A stretch of 64,000 bases of DNA. It comes from UBA3495 sp964629875 (lineage in GTDB: Bacteria; Chloroflexota; Dehalococcoidia; Lucifugimonadales; UBA3495). Of this stretch, positions 54,485 to 63,998 are shown piece by piece; positions within the stretch are counted from its first letter, which is position 1; each line of letters opens with the position of its first letter. The DNA lies in assembly GCA_964629875.1 (NCBI GenBank), contig CAZVRK010000010.1, positions 14,741 through 78,740 on the forward strand. The letters run 5' to 3'. Both the position numbers and the translations under genes were made by a program. The notes under the pieces are model-generated. The model worked only from the letters and a program-made list of their open reading frames with translations. It was not told where the DNA came from and did no database searches.

Positions 54485-55435
54485 TTAGAACTTCTTAGAG
54501 AGATCTCCAAGTAGATTCATTGTACGTTCATAAGATTTTCGAGAATTGTCTCCTGCATCAACTATTGAGACAAGTATGTCACTTGCACCCATAGCAAACA
54601 GGTCTTCTATTTGTTTGGATACCTGTTCTTCAGTGCCAAATATTGCGGTACCTTCAATCATACGGTCACTCCAGGTGTTTTCAAAGGCCTCAGGATAACC
54701 TGCATCGGCAAACATTTGTTGATAAAACGGAAGTTTTGGGTAATTTGCTAGCTGTTTTTGGACGCTATCCCTGATCTCGGTGAAATTTTCATGAACGCAT
54801 ACTGGGGCATGAGCGATTAAACCTGGGATATTTTTTCCCTTGGTTTCTGCCCCTTTCTTTATGGAGGGCAATGCAATGTTTTCAAGATAAGATCTAGGGC
54901 ATACCCAGCTGATAGCACCGTCAGCCTGTTCTCCACACATTTCAAAAGATTTTTGTCGCAAAGCAGATGCCATAACCGGTACATCTATGGGGGCTGGTAT
55001 TTGTGCATTTGCACGGTAGTAGTCCCCTGTAAAATCGACTGACCCTGTGCTGAATAAAGTTTTTAATATCTGAACGTATTCTTTTAGATGTCCAAGAGGG
55101 TGGTGAAAGTTTGTTCCAAACATGTTTTCCATTGTGGGTCTATGGCTAGGACCAATGCCTAGCCTGAATCTTCCTGGTGCTAACTGAGCAATAACTTGAA
55201 CTTGTTGAGCGATTACTATCGGGTGCCTGGGAAATGTAGGTACTATAGATGTCCCAAACACCATGTTTTCGAAACGTTGAGTCGCTGCAGCAAATATGGT
55301 CAATCCATCCAATCCGGCGCCACCAGTAGTCAGCCACACTGATTCGACCCCAGCCTTGGAGGCGGTATCTATATTAGCCATAATAGCATTAGCGTCAGGA
55401 GCTGAAACGGCAACTCCTATTCTTGATGTTGGCAT
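54485..55435 (-). CDS. LLM class flavin- or F420-dependent oxidoreductase
   Basis: 316 residues, bacterial-luciferase-like TIM barrel. The pattern ESVWLT, FGTSIVPTFPRHP, APGRFRLGIGPSH, PVMASALRQKSFEMCGEQADG matches F420-dependent LLM enzymes (methylenetetrahydromethanopterin reductase-like). The presence of cofE at 15299 fits F420 as the cofactor, but FMN cannot be excluded. ATG 55435 has GAGGAG 8 nt upstream; an in-frame TTG at 55450 lies before that site. Confidence 0.88.
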   Translation of the reverse strand: MPTSRIGVAVSAPDANAIMANIDTASKAGVESVWLTTGGAGLDGLTIFAAATQRFENMVFGTSIVPTFPRHPIVIAQQVQVIAQLAPGRFRLGIGPSHRPTMENMFGTNFHHPLGHLKEYVQILKTLFSTGSVDFTGDYYRANAQIPAPIDVPVMASALRQKSFEMCGEQADGAISWVCPRSYLENIALPSIKKGAETKGKNIPGLIAHAPVCVHENFTEIRDSVQKQLANYPKLPFYQQMFADAGYPEAFENTWSDRMIEGTAIFGTEEQVSKQIEDLFAMGASDILVSIVDAGDNSRKSYERTMNLLGDLSKKF

Positions 55436-55471
55436 TAGGTAACTCCTCAAATAATGGTTGTACCTATGATA

Positions 55472-56416
55472 TTAAGCGATGCACCTTACGGTCTTACCCC
55501 CGTTATAGGTCAGCATATCAGAGACTGCCGATTTGATATCTATTTTTGAACCGAGCTCTTCTCCTTTTAGCTCTGAGTAGGCTCTATGGAGGTTTCCGAC
55601 TATTCTCTCTTTGTCATGCCATTCAGAGAATGTATCGAGATCCGTAGATAGAGCTGTTTCTAGAGGGCTAAGTCCCTTAGAAAAGCCGTCTTTTGCGATA
55701 TGTTGTATAAACTTTAAATAGTTTTCCATGTCTTGAATGACCTGAGAATCACAGATGCGTCCATGACCTGGAACAATCGTTTGCGATGGGAATTTTTTAA
55801 GTTGAGTGAGAGATCTCAATGACCCTTCTACTGATCCCATCATAACAAAAGGGGTCCCGCCATTGAACAATAAATCTCCTGAAAATAAAATGCTTTGTTC
55901 AGGTATCCACGCTATGACATCGTTTGTAGTGTGTGCTGGTCCCATGTAATGCAATTCTATTTTTGTGTTGTCTGAATATAACGTTAAGTCTTTTTCGAAT
56001 GTTACAAACGGTGGTGACAGAGTAAGATCGCCCCATTCTACACCTGAGTACATGGGATTGGGGTTCACTGTCGGTACATTAACCTCTAACATTTCCTTTC
56101 GACATAGTTCGTGCCCTATTATGGTGGCATTTGGGAGCTGATAGTTCCCATTAGTGTGGTCGCCGTGTTGATGTGTATTTACGAGAGTTCGGATGGGGAG
56201 GTTCGAAACTTTAGTTATAGATTCAATAAATGCCTTGGTACGCTTTTCGGTGAAGCATGTGTCTATAACTGTTATACCGTTTTTTCCTACAATAAATCCT
56301 GTATTGTTCAATCCCCAACTTCCGTCCAATTGGACATAAGCATATACGTTTGAACTTAGCTGTTCCAAAGTAGGATCTGGAGCTTTTTGATCATCATGTG
56401 AATGGATATTGGTCAT
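55472..56416 (-). CDS. MBL-fold metallo-hydrolase
   Basis: About 314 residues. NTHQHGDHTNG is the HxHxDH zinc motif; later ligands are GPAHTTND, SGDLLF and VPGHGRI. The substrate could be a lactone, thioester or beta-lactam; the context (LLM oxidoreductase, phosphodiesterase-like enzyme) suggests a catabolic hydrolase. ATG 56416 is preferred; a GTG at 56425 is in frame. Confidence 0.9.
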   Translation of the reverse strand: MTNIHSHDDQKAPDPTLEQLSSNVYAYVQLDGSWGLNNTGFIVGKNGITVIDTCFTEKRTKAFIESITKVSNLPIRTLVNTHQHGDHTNGNYQLPNATIIGHELCRKEMLEVNVPTVNPNPMYSGVEWGDLTLSPPFVTFEKDLTLYSDNTKIELHYMGPAHTTNDVIAWIPEQSILFSGDLLFNGGTPFVMMGSVEGSLRSLTQLKKFPSQTIVPGHGRICDSQVIQDMENYLKFIQHIAKDGFSKGLSPLETALSTDLDTFSEWHDKERIVGNLHRAYSELKGEELGSKIDIKSAVSDMLTYNGGKTVRCIA

Positions 56417-56445
56417 AAGGGCCACCGTCCTTTTGGTACCTGAGT

Positions 56446-57894
56446 TTATCTTGGTCCTAGATAACCGTTTCCGTGGAATGGGTAAATTGAAGTTCCTACT
56501 TTATCCAGCTTAATAATCTGTCGGTAAACGGTTTTATCAAACTTGTGTTCTGCAGAGTGTACTATAATCTCACTAGCTATATTTTCTGGGCTAACACCAT
56601 TCAGCAAAGCTTCATCTAATATCCTGCCGTCAAACTTTGTTTTGGTATCTATGCCCAATATGTTTAGTATGGTAGGAGCAATGTCGATATTGCCGGTGGG
56701 GTTAGATATGATGGTATCCTTCTTGAAACTAGGCCCGTTTGCTAATAAAACATTGGACATTTCGTGCCTGCTCAAGGATCCATGTTGCCCGAGTCCCGGA
56801 TTTCCGCTGGTAGAATATACTAAGCCCGGGTAACCATGTACGTTTCTTTCGCTATCCCAACGGAAAGACAGCGTGAGATCTGGTTCTCGATCCCCTTCCA
56901 ATCCTATTATGGTGTTTGGCAATGTTCCCGATATATCACCGACCTTCTTAGAGGCTGTTAGAGATCCACACCAATATTGGGACATTAACCAATGGGCTAT
57001 CGATTTTGTTACGCCTGGATCGTGGTCTTGGATATAGAAAAGCACCGATCCGCCGTTAGCTGCTATTGCGACATCCTTGAGGTCGTGTTTATCTAAAATG
57101 TGTGACTGACCTAATAAGTTTGTGACGTCTATAACCTCTCGTATAGTTGAATAACCGTGGTCGGAAGTTATTATGATGTCAGAGTTTGAATTAGACTTGC
57201 TTAACCAATCTAAAAACATGCCGAATTCTTTATCTGCTTCGTGTAATACTCTGTTGGAAATCTCTGAACCTACTCCAAACGCATGTTGAGATTTGTCGGG
57301 TTCAGAGGACCATAACAGGGCAACCTCTGGTCGAATGTCTTCTAGAATATAGTCTTGCATCACCCTAATTGAATGACGCAAGCGTGGGATGTTTGGCACT
57401 TCTTCTATTGGCCATTCACCAAATTTATTTATGATTGATTCATTCAAATCTCTAGGTAATGTAAAGTCAGGATGAATGGTAGCGCCTCCACATTGTGAAG
57501 CTCTGGGATTATGGATATATGCGTTTCCACTGGTGCCTGTTCCTATAGCTATGTATTTCTTATTTTCCCTTCCGAGGATATCTGCGATGGTAGGTGCAAG
57601 TAAAACTTGTCCGGTTTTTTGATTTATAGCTTCTAGTTGAGATTCTAATGCTGGTATGACAGTGGATGGCATAAATTCAGGCACAACCAGAGTATTTCCG
57701 GTTAAACCGTGCCCACCTGGATATCTTCCTGTTACCAAACTTGCCGCATTTGCTCTGGTGACACTTGGGAAGATTGGGTGATGGTTTTTAAAAAATACTC
57801 CCTCATTTTTAAAAGCATATAAGTTGGGTGTTAGATCTGGGTTGATCTGTGAGGGTTGGAGTCCATCAAATACAATAATGATTATTGAGTTCAT
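56446..57894 (-). CDS. Alkaline phosphatase/nucleotide pyrophosphatase-like enzyme
   Basis: 482 residues of the alkaline phosphatase superfamily, phosphodiesterase branch. D10 (IVFDGLQP) and nucleophile T46 (FPSVTRANA) bind the first metals; SEPDKSQHAFG and ITSDHGYS supply the others. It has no signal peptide, so it probably works in the cytoplasm on phosphodiesters or phosphonates. It lies 30 nt upstream of the MBL gene in transcription order. Confidence 0.9.
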   Translation of the reverse strand: MNSIIIIVFDGLQPSQINPDLTPNLYAFKNEGVFFKNHHPIFPSVTRANAASLVTGRYPGGHGLTGNTLVVPEFMPSTVIPALESQLEAINQKTGQVLLAPTIADILGRENKKYIAIGTGTSGNAYIHNPRASQCGGATIHPDFTLPRDLNESIINKFGEWPIEEVPNIPRLRHSIRVMQDYILEDIRPEVALLWSSEPDKSQHAFGVGSEISNRVLHEADKEFGMFLDWLSKSNSNSDIIITSDHGYSTIREVIDVTNLLGQSHILDKHDLKDVAIAANGGSVLFYIQDHDPGVTKSIAHWLMSQYWCGSLTASKKVGDISGTLPNTIIGLEGDREPDLTLSFRWDSERNVHGYPGLVYSTSGNPGLGQHGSLSRHEMSNVLLANGPSFKKDTIISNPTGNIDIAPTILNILGIDTKTKFDGRILDEALLNGVSPENIASEIIVHSAEHKFDKTVYRQIIKLDKVGTSIYPFHGNGYLGPR

Positions 57895-57940
57895 GTTCGG
57901 CTCTTACTTAGTTCCTGGTTCAAATTTATCGGTTGACTTC

Positions 57941-58849
57941 TTATTCTGAAGGTTTGATTGAGTGTCCACCAAATTGTTTTCTTAGTGCTGCTAATAGTCT
58001 TCGTCCCAGTGGATTGTCTTGTCTTGATCTAAAGCGTTCTAGCAGAGATAGCGTGATTATAGGTGCTGGAATCGCCAGGTCTACTGACTCTTGGACTGCC
58101 CAACGACCTTCCCCTGTGTCTTCAACGTATCCTTCTAGCCCACTTAGCTTAGCGTCTTCGGATAGTGCTTCACTGGTTAAATCTAATAGCCATGATCGAA
58201 CTACGCTGCCAAACCTCCAGGTTTCCGCAATGGTTTGCAAATCTAGCTCAAATTCAGTTTTTGCTTCTAATAATTCGAATCCTTCGGCGTAGGCCTGCAT
58301 CATTCCATATTCAACCGCGTTATGAATCATTTTGACAAAATGGCCAGATCCGCGTTTCCCTACGTAGCTGTAGCCTGTATCTGGTGTAGGGGACAGTGTT
58401 TGAAATATAGGTTCTATATGGGTAAAACTAGATTTATCGCCTCCAACCATCAATGAATAACCATGATCTAGTCCCCATATTCCGCCGCTTATACCAACAT
58501 CCAGAAAATGTATGCCGTCTTTAGCTAACAACTCATATCTTCTGATACTCTCTTTATAATTCGCGTTCCCGCCATCCAACACAGTATCCCCACTTGTAAG
58601 CTCATCTTTTAGGGACAAGATGATACTTTCTGTGGGTTCACCAGAGGGCAACATGCAAAATATGTATCTAGGCGGGGACACCTGTGCGATTAATTCTGAG
58701 ATCGATGAAACTGTGGGGATATCCATGGAACTGATATGGAGTCTAGCATCTGTGTCTTTGTCATAGGCAACTACTCTGTGCCCTCCAGAGGACAGTCTCT
58801 GAGCCATATTACTACCCATTCGGCCCAGACCTATCATGCCGATCTCCAT
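57941..58849 (-). CDS. gnd: 6-phosphogluconate dehydrogenase (decarboxylating), short GntZ-like type
   Basis: 302 residues, shorter than the E. coli enzyme. IGMIGLGRMGSNMAQRL is the NAD(P) motif; DVGISGGIWGLDHGYSLMVGG and KMIHNAVEYGMMQAYAEG follow the pattern of this subfamily. It oxidises 6-phosphogluconate to ribulose-5-phosphate. ATG 58849 has AAGGAG 7 nt upstream. With tal and tkt it forms a pentose phosphate unit; zwf is not seen here. Confidence 0.92.
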   Translation of the reverse strand: MEIGMIGLGRMGSNMAQRLSSGGHRVVAYDKDTDARLHISSMDIPTVSSISELIAQVSPPRYIFCMLPSGEPTESIILSLKDELTSGDTVLDGGNANYKESIRRYELLAKDGIHFLDVGISGGIWGLDHGYSLMVGGDKSSFTHIEPIFQTLSPTPDTGYSYVGKRGSGHFVKMIHNAVEYGMMQAYAEGFELLEAKTEFELDLQTIAETWRFGSVVRSWLLDLTSEALSEDAKLSGLEGYVEDTGEGRWAVQESVDLAIPAPIITLSLLERFRSRQDNPLGRRLLAALRKQFGGHSIKPSE

Positions 58850-58886
58850 TATCAAACTCCTTGTAATTTGGATTTATTTTTCGCTA

Positions 58887-60026
58887 TTACCCGGTATTAG
58901 CGACACCAGGTTGCGATTTCAGTAGTTGGGCTCGTTTACCTTCTATATTGTCTAAAAGAAGTTCGAATGAATCTGCAAATGCTTTTACACCATCTGATAA
59001 CAATTTGTCTGTTATTGAGGTGAGTGAGATACCTGCGTTAATAATAGCTTCAATAGCTTGTTCAGCCTGGTCTAGGTCGGTGTTAACTGCAGTTGTAGCG
59101 TTACCATGGTCCAGGAACGCTTCTAGTGTTGCGTCAGGCATTGTGTTCACCGTATGTTTCCCTATCAGTGAATCAACGTACAGCACATCACTGTATCCAG
59201 GATTTTTAGTTCCGGTGCTAGCCCAAAGTGGTCTTTGTACCATTGCACCTTTTTCTTCGAGACTTTTAAATTGTGAGGAAGCGAAAGTTTTTTGGAATTC
59301 ATGATAAGCAATCTTAGCGTTTGATACAGCGGCTTTTCCAAGCAAGTCTTGCGTTATTCCATTTCCAGTGGCAATTTGTGCTGATAACAAGTCGTCCACG
59401 GCAGTGTCAACTCTACTAACGAAGAATGATGCTACAGAAGCTACTCTTGATAGGTCTTCAGTTGTCTGAGCCAAATCTTCAAGCCCCAGCAGATATGCCT
59501 GTTGGACTTTTTTATAAACTTCAACAGAAAATATTAGAGTTACATTAACGTTTATTCCTTGGCCTATTAGTGCGCGGATGGCGGGTATACCCTCAGGTGT
59601 GGCTGGGACTTTGATCATTACATTTGGTCTGTTTAGCGAGGCAAAATAATCAACGGCTTCAGATATCGTTCCATTGGTGTCATATGCCAGGCGGGGGCTG
59701 ACTTCCAGGGAGGCATAGCCATCAATGCCGTAGGTCTTATCATAAACTGGTCTGAGAAGGTCAGCAGCTTCCTGTATGTCTCTTATTACTAGTCCGTCGT
59801 AGATCTCATTTCTATCTTTCCCATCGAGAGCCATTCTGAAAAGTTGATCATCATAGTCATTGCTATTTGAGATAGCCTTTTCAAAAATAGTCGGGTTTGC
59901 AGTCAATCCGGTGACTCCGATGTCTATTAGATCTTTTAATCCACCTGAATTTAACATGCCACGGCTTATATTGTCGTACCACACGGATTGACCTAAAGTA
60001 TAAATCGACTGGATTGTATTAGGCAT
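58887..60026 (-). CDS. tal: Transaldolase
   Basis: 379 residues, class of the longer cyanobacterial/actinobacterial TalB. GVTGLTANPTIFEKAI is the signature and K139 (NVMIKVPATPEG) the Schiff-base Lys. ATG has AGGAGG 5 nt upstream. It connects to tkt (82 nt upstream) and gnd (37 nt downstream). Confidence 0.95.
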   Translation of the reverse strand: MPNTIQSIYTLGQSVWYDNISRGMLNSGGLKDLIDIGVTGLTANPTIFEKAISNSNDYDDQLFRMALDGKDRNEIYDGLVIRDIQEAADLLRPVYDKTYGIDGYASLEVSPRLAYDTNGTISEAVDYFASLNRPNVMIKVPATPEGIPAIRALIGQGINVNVTLIFSVEVYKKVQQAYLLGLEDLAQTTEDLSRVASVASFFVSRVDTAVDDLLSAQIATGNGITQDLLGKAAVSNAKIAYHEFQKTFASSQFKSLEEKGAMVQRPLWASTGTKNPGYSDVLYVDSLIGKHTVNTMPDATLEAFLDHGNATTAVNTDLDQAEQAIEAIINAGISLTSITDKLLSDGVKAFADSFELLLDNIEGKRAQLLKSQPGVANTG

Positions 60027-60108
60027 ATTCGCCTCCTAATTGACTCTGAAGAAGATATATCGCTTAGTATATTATCATCTGGGTCGTCTATATCGTTCAA
60101 AGTAAGCA

Positions 60109-62115
60109 CTATTTTATTAGTTTTTTTACCTCGTTTGCTATTTGTTCGGCAGTCAGCCCTAGGTTTGAGTAAATAACATCTGAGGGAGCTGATGCTCCGA
60201 ATCTTGAGATTCCCATATTCGTCCCATTGGATGTTGTATAGCGCTCCCATCCCAAATGAGTCGCAGCTTCAACTGACACACGAGCTGTAATGCGCGGAGG
60301 CAAAACTTCCTGCTGGTATGTTGAGGGTTGTTGGTCAAATAGTTCCCATGAAGCCATAGATACGATTCTTACCGGTATATTTTCTGATTCAAGGAGTTCG
60401 ACCGCTTCAATCGCTATTTCTATTTCTGAACCTGTGGATAGTATTATGGCTTTGGCTGGCTCCGAACTGTCGTGTAAGATGTATCCGCCTTTTTGGACCC
60501 CTGTTGAGGATGTAAACCTCTCCCTGTCCAGTATAGGTAAATTTTGGCGGCTCAGAACAATAACCGTCGGGCCATTTGTTCTAGAAACGGCTATCTTCCA
60601 TGCTTCAGTAGTCTCAGTGGCATCTGCAGGTCTCAGAACTACCATATTGGGTATTGCACGTAGTGACAGGAGTTGTTCTATTGGTTGATGGGTTGGTCCG
60701 TCTTGACCTAATCCGATTGAGTCGTGAGTGAATATATAAATTACTCTTAACCCCATCATAGCAGCCAATCTCATTGGCGGACGCATGTAGTCAGAAAATA
60801 GTAGGAAAGTGGCTGTGTAAGGTATTGTACCTCCGTGTAAAGCCATACCATTGGCTAGCGCACCCATTGCGTGTTCACGTACGCCGAAATGGAAATTGTT
60901 CCCGCCGTAATTCTCGGCACTAAAGTCAGATTTGTCGTTGAGTATGGTTTTTGTAGAAGGTGCTAGATCGGCGGACCCCCCGAGTAGCATTGGGACTAGC
61001 TGAGAGATAGCGTTCATCACTTTGCCTCCCGCATCTCTCGTAGACATAGTACCACTAGAATCCCTGAATAAATCGTCTAGGCCCTGATCCCATCCTATGG
61101 GTAAGTCTCCTGATATCTCGGATTTCAAATTTTTGGCTTGAAGTGGATAATTGGTTTCGTATTCAGCAAAGAGTTTATCCCAGCTAATCTGTAATTTTGC
61201 CCTTTCCTCACGTAAAAGCCCGAAATGGGATTTTACTTCGGGTGGTATTGTAAATGGATCGTCATACTCCCATCCGAGTTGTGCTTTAGTTAGTTTAGTT
61301 TCTTCTGGCCCTAAAGGCTCTCCGTGTACTCCGCTAGTATTGGCTCTGTTGGGACTACCGTATCCTATCGTTGTTCGGCATATTATTAGACTAGGCTTTG
61401 TTTCATTCTGTTTGGCTATGTCTACAGCGGTAGATAAATCTTCTGTATCCATACCGTCAATTGGACCTACGACTTGCCATCCATAGGATTCGAATCTTTT
61501 TTTCACATCTTCAACGAAAGTGATGTCGGTATTTCCTTCGATCGATATGTCGTTGTCATCATAGAGGTAGATTACTTTGCCTAGTTGCAATGTGCCTGCT
61601 ATTGAAGCTGCTTCGGACGCAACTCCTTCCTGTAAATCACCATCAGAAACTATCGCATACGTGTTGTGATCTATGATATTAAAATTGGGTTGATTGTATC
61701 GTTCTGCCATCCACCTTTCAGCTATAGCCATTCCTATGCCATGTGCGAAGCCTTGTCCCAGGGGTCCCGTAGTCATTTCTATACCGCTAGATACATTGTA
61801 TTCAGGATGGCCAGGAGTTTTACTTCCCCATTGTCTGAAATTCTTAATATCCTCTAATGAGATATCATATCCTGCTAGATGTAATATGCTGTATAACAAA
61901 GCGGAGGCGTGCCCGTTGGATAATATAAATCGGTCACGATTTATCCACGTGGGATCGGCAGGATTGTGACTCAGGAACTTGCTCCATAGGATATAGGCCA
62001 TAGGAGCGCATCCCATTGGTGCCCCTGGGTGGCCTGACTTAGCGGTTTCTACTGCATCTATACTTAGTGTTCTTATTGTGTCTATGCACAATTGATTTAT
62101 ATTGGTGCTAGCCAT
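60109..62115 (-). CDS. tkt: Transketolase
   Basis: 668 residues, complete. AKSGHPGAPMGCAPMAY and VSDGDLQEGVASEAAS bind thiamine diphosphate, and the C-terminal half contains HDSIGLGQDGPTHQP. It moves two-carbon units in the pentose phosphate pathway. ATG with GAGGAA upstream. It is the first gene of the tkt-tal-gnd unit and is divergent from the selenoprotein cassette 2. Confidence 0.96.
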   Translation of the reverse strand: MASTNINQLCIDTIRTLSIDAVETAKSGHPGAPMGCAPMAYILWSKFLSHNPADPTWINRDRFILSNGHASALLYSILHLAGYDISLEDIKNFRQWGSKTPGHPEYNVSSGIEMTTGPLGQGFAHGIGMAIAERWMAERYNQPNFNIIDHNTYAIVSDGDLQEGVASEAASIAGTLQLGKVIYLYDDNDISIEGNTDITFVEDVKKRFESYGWQVVGPIDGMDTEDLSTAVDIAKQNETKPSLIICRTTIGYGSPNRANTSGVHGEPLGPEETKLTKAQLGWEYDDPFTIPPEVKSHFGLLREERAKLQISWDKLFAEYETNYPLQAKNLKSEISGDLPIGWDQGLDDLFRDSSGTMSTRDAGGKVMNAISQLVPMLLGGSADLAPSTKTILNDKSDFSAENYGGNNFHFGVREHAMGALANGMALHGGTIPYTATFLLFSDYMRPPMRLAAMMGLRVIYIFTHDSIGLGQDGPTHQPIEQLLSLRAIPNMVVLRPADATETTEAWKIAVSRTNGPTVIVLSRQNLPILDRERFTSSTGVQKGGYILHDSSEPAKAIILSTGSEIEIAIEAVELLESENIPVRIVSMASWELFDQQPSTYQQEVLPPRITARVSVEAATHLGWERYTTSNGTNMGISRFGASAPSDVIYSNLGLTAEQIANEVKKLIK

Positions 62116-62235
62116 TCTGATTCCTCATGGTAGAAATAAAAGTTGATGGTATTACATATATAGTTATGTGTACAAGGTTATTTTATGTTTCACTAGTAAA
62201 TGATCGCCTTAATGTAATTTGATGATTTGAAAGCG

Positions 62236-62346
62236 ACTAGATTTTAGCGTAGTGAATCTAGTGATTAGTTGTAATTACCTGCGTATTTGTGTGACAGGAT
62301 TTTCATGCTTATACTAGTCGCCTAATCATGTGGTATTAAATCTAGT
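62236..62346. promoter_or_regulatory. Three copies of AATCTAGT in the tkt/cassette 2 divergent region
   Basis: ACTAGATT (62236-62243) and AATCTAGT (62255-62262) form an inverted repeat with 11-nt spacing; a third direct copy is at 62339-62346, 48 nt before the partner gene ATG. It looks like an operator. A one-mismatch copy (AGTCTAGT, 45866-45873) lies upstream of cassette 1. The rest of the 278-nt region shows no gene. Confidence 0.45.
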
Positions 62347-62393
62347 TTAAATTTGTACTATATGATACATAAACGGTGGCGAAAGGGGTATTT

Positions 62394-63443
62394 ATGGCAT
62401 CTGACGCACGAGCTCTTATCCACGATCTAGACTATTCACAGGATCCCGTAGAAGAGTGTTACCGCAGAGGTTGGACTGACGGTATGCCTGTAGCTCCGCC
62501 AACCGTCGAAAAAGTAAATCAAATGCTAGATTACGTAGGGTTGTCACCTGGAGACGTGTTGGGAGAAGTTCCCGTGAGGCGGAGAGTATTAACAGCTGAA
62601 CAGGCAGCGGCTAACTGCGTTATGGCGGGATGTTTGCCTGAATATTTCCCGATAGTTTTGGCAGCTATGAAAGCTCTTTTTGAGCATGATCCAAACTGTA
62701 TTCATGAAATTTCAGCTGTTACAAATTCTACAGGAATAATGCTACTGGTGAATGGTCCAATAAGAAAAAATATTGATCTGAATTGCACCGACAATCTATT
62801 TAGCCCCGGATATAGGGCTAACTCGACAATTGGCAGGGCCATTCGGCTAATTTTCATAAATGTATTTGAACAGCGTCCTGGGGTATTAGATAGAGGGTGC
62901 ATGGGGTCTCTGACCAAGTACAGTGTCTGTTTTGGGGAGGATGAAGAAGATAGTCCGTGGGAACCATACCACGTGACTCAGGGATTCGTGGCTGATCAAT
63001 CAACTGTAACAGTAGCCGCGATACAAGATGTGGAAATGTTCGGGAATAGATATGGTACGACAGGGGAAAGCCTGATGGACTCAATAGTGGAAGGAATGGC
63101 TTCTCATGGCTTGGCGATATATTTTGGCAGAGGCATTAAATGGTTTTGGGTTGTGGGGCATTGGCATGCAGAAATGTTGAATCGTCTGGGTTGGACGCGC
63201 CCATTGATGCAAGAATATATCCAAGAAAGAAGTTACAGGACTAGGGCTCAGTTGAAAGGGCTAGGTTATATTAAGGGTGAAGTAGTGGTTCAAGATGAGA
63301 CGGAAAGGGTGTATGCTGCTCAAGCCGCAGAGGATATACTGATTGTTAAAGCCGGTGGCAACAGTGGTATATATAGTAACCTGATTATGAATTACTATGG
63401 CGTGGAAGCAACAACAGTTCCGATAGTAAATCCTAAATCTTAG
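62394..63443 (+). CDS. Partner protein of the UGSC-type selenoprotein, copy 2
   Basis: 349 residues, soluble, homologous along its whole length to the protein at 44149. Shared blocks are GWTDGMPVAP, NCVMAGCLPEYFP (C80), LLVNGPIRKNIDLN, RANSTIGRAIRL and SVCFGEDEEDSPWEP (C179). Extra cysteines (C102, C131, C169) are specific to this copy. ATG 62394 has AAAGGGG just upstream, whereas the in-frame GTG at 62376 has none. It ends 9 nt before the selenoprotein start, so the pair is an operon. Function unknown. Confidence 0.85.
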   Translation: MASDARALIHDLDYSQDPVEECYRRGWTDGMPVAPPTVEKVNQMLDYVGLSPGDVLGEVPVRRRVLTAEQAAANCVMAGCLPEYFPIVLAAMKALFEHDPNCIHEISAVTNSTGIMLLVNGPIRKNIDLNCTDNLFSPGYRANSTIGRAIRLIFINVFEQRPGVLDRGCMGSLTKYSVCFGEDEEDSPWEPYHVTQGFVADQSTVTVAAIQDVEMFGNRYGTTGESLMDSIVEGMASHGLAIYFGRGIKWFWVVGHWHAEMLNRLGWTRPLMQEYIQERSYRTRAQLKGLGYIKGEVVVQDETERVYAAQAAEDILIVKAGGNSGIYSNLIMNYYGVEATTVPIVNPKS

Positions 63444-63452
63444 GAGGCGTTC

Positions 63453-63998
63453 ATGAGTTTGCAATCAATAAGTCTAGTGGATCCAACAGGTGCTGATCCG
63501 GGAATGACTTCTCTCAATTTGTCACCGAGGCCGGTAGATTTAAAAGGGAAACGGCTAGGGTTGTTGGATAATTCCAAGGCTAATTCGGACATCATATTAA
63601 ATGCGATCGCTGAAGTTCTCAACCAGCAGTATGAATTCGCAGACATATTTTATGTTCAGAAACATTCTGCTTGCCTCCCGCCAGTGCCTGAAATTCTTGC
63701 GGATTTACATCGTAATTGTGATGTTGTCATAGCTGGGGTTGGTGATTGAGGGGGATGCTCGTCGGGCAGTTTGCACGATGGAATTACTCTTGAATCTCAA
63801 GGTTTGCCGACCGCTACTATAATAACTGATGTGTTCGTAAATACAGCTCATGCTTATACAAGGCTGATGGGTGTGCCTGATTTCCCTTATTTAGCTTGTC
63901 CTCATCCTATAACTAATATAAAAGGTCCTGAGCTTGAGGAACGCGCAAGAGATTTGGCTCCCAGAGTGGTTAAGCTTTTGTTAGAGGGTCAAGTTTAA
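63453..63998 (+). CDS. UGSC-type selenoprotein, copy 2 (in-frame UGA; motif UGGC)
   Basis: 98 codons, then TGA at 63747-63749, then 82 codons in the same frame to the TAA at 63996-63998, 181 residues with Sec99. The motif is U-G-G-C-S-S-G-S-L-H-D followed by LESQGLP, parallel to copy 1 (LHD and TESQGIP). DLKGKRLGLLDNSKANSD near residue 30 is also shared with copy 1. AGGAGG is 5 nt before the ATG. A SECIS-like hairpin follows the UGA. Sec99/Cys102 would be the redox pair. Confidence 0.88.
63747..63778 (+). promoter_or_regulatory. SECIS element of UGSC-type selenoprotein 2
   Basis: Lower stem TCGT (+10 to +13) with ACGA (+26 to +29), a three-base bulge, upper stem GCA with TGC, and a GTT loop at +20 to +22. 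The GU falls at +20/+21, as in copy 1 and as I recall for E. coli fdhF. Confidence 0.7.

Noticed and set aside
59993..60250. 85-residue ORF overlapping the ends of tkt and tal
   Set aside because: It overlaps the tkt C-terminus in another frame and has no initiation signal.
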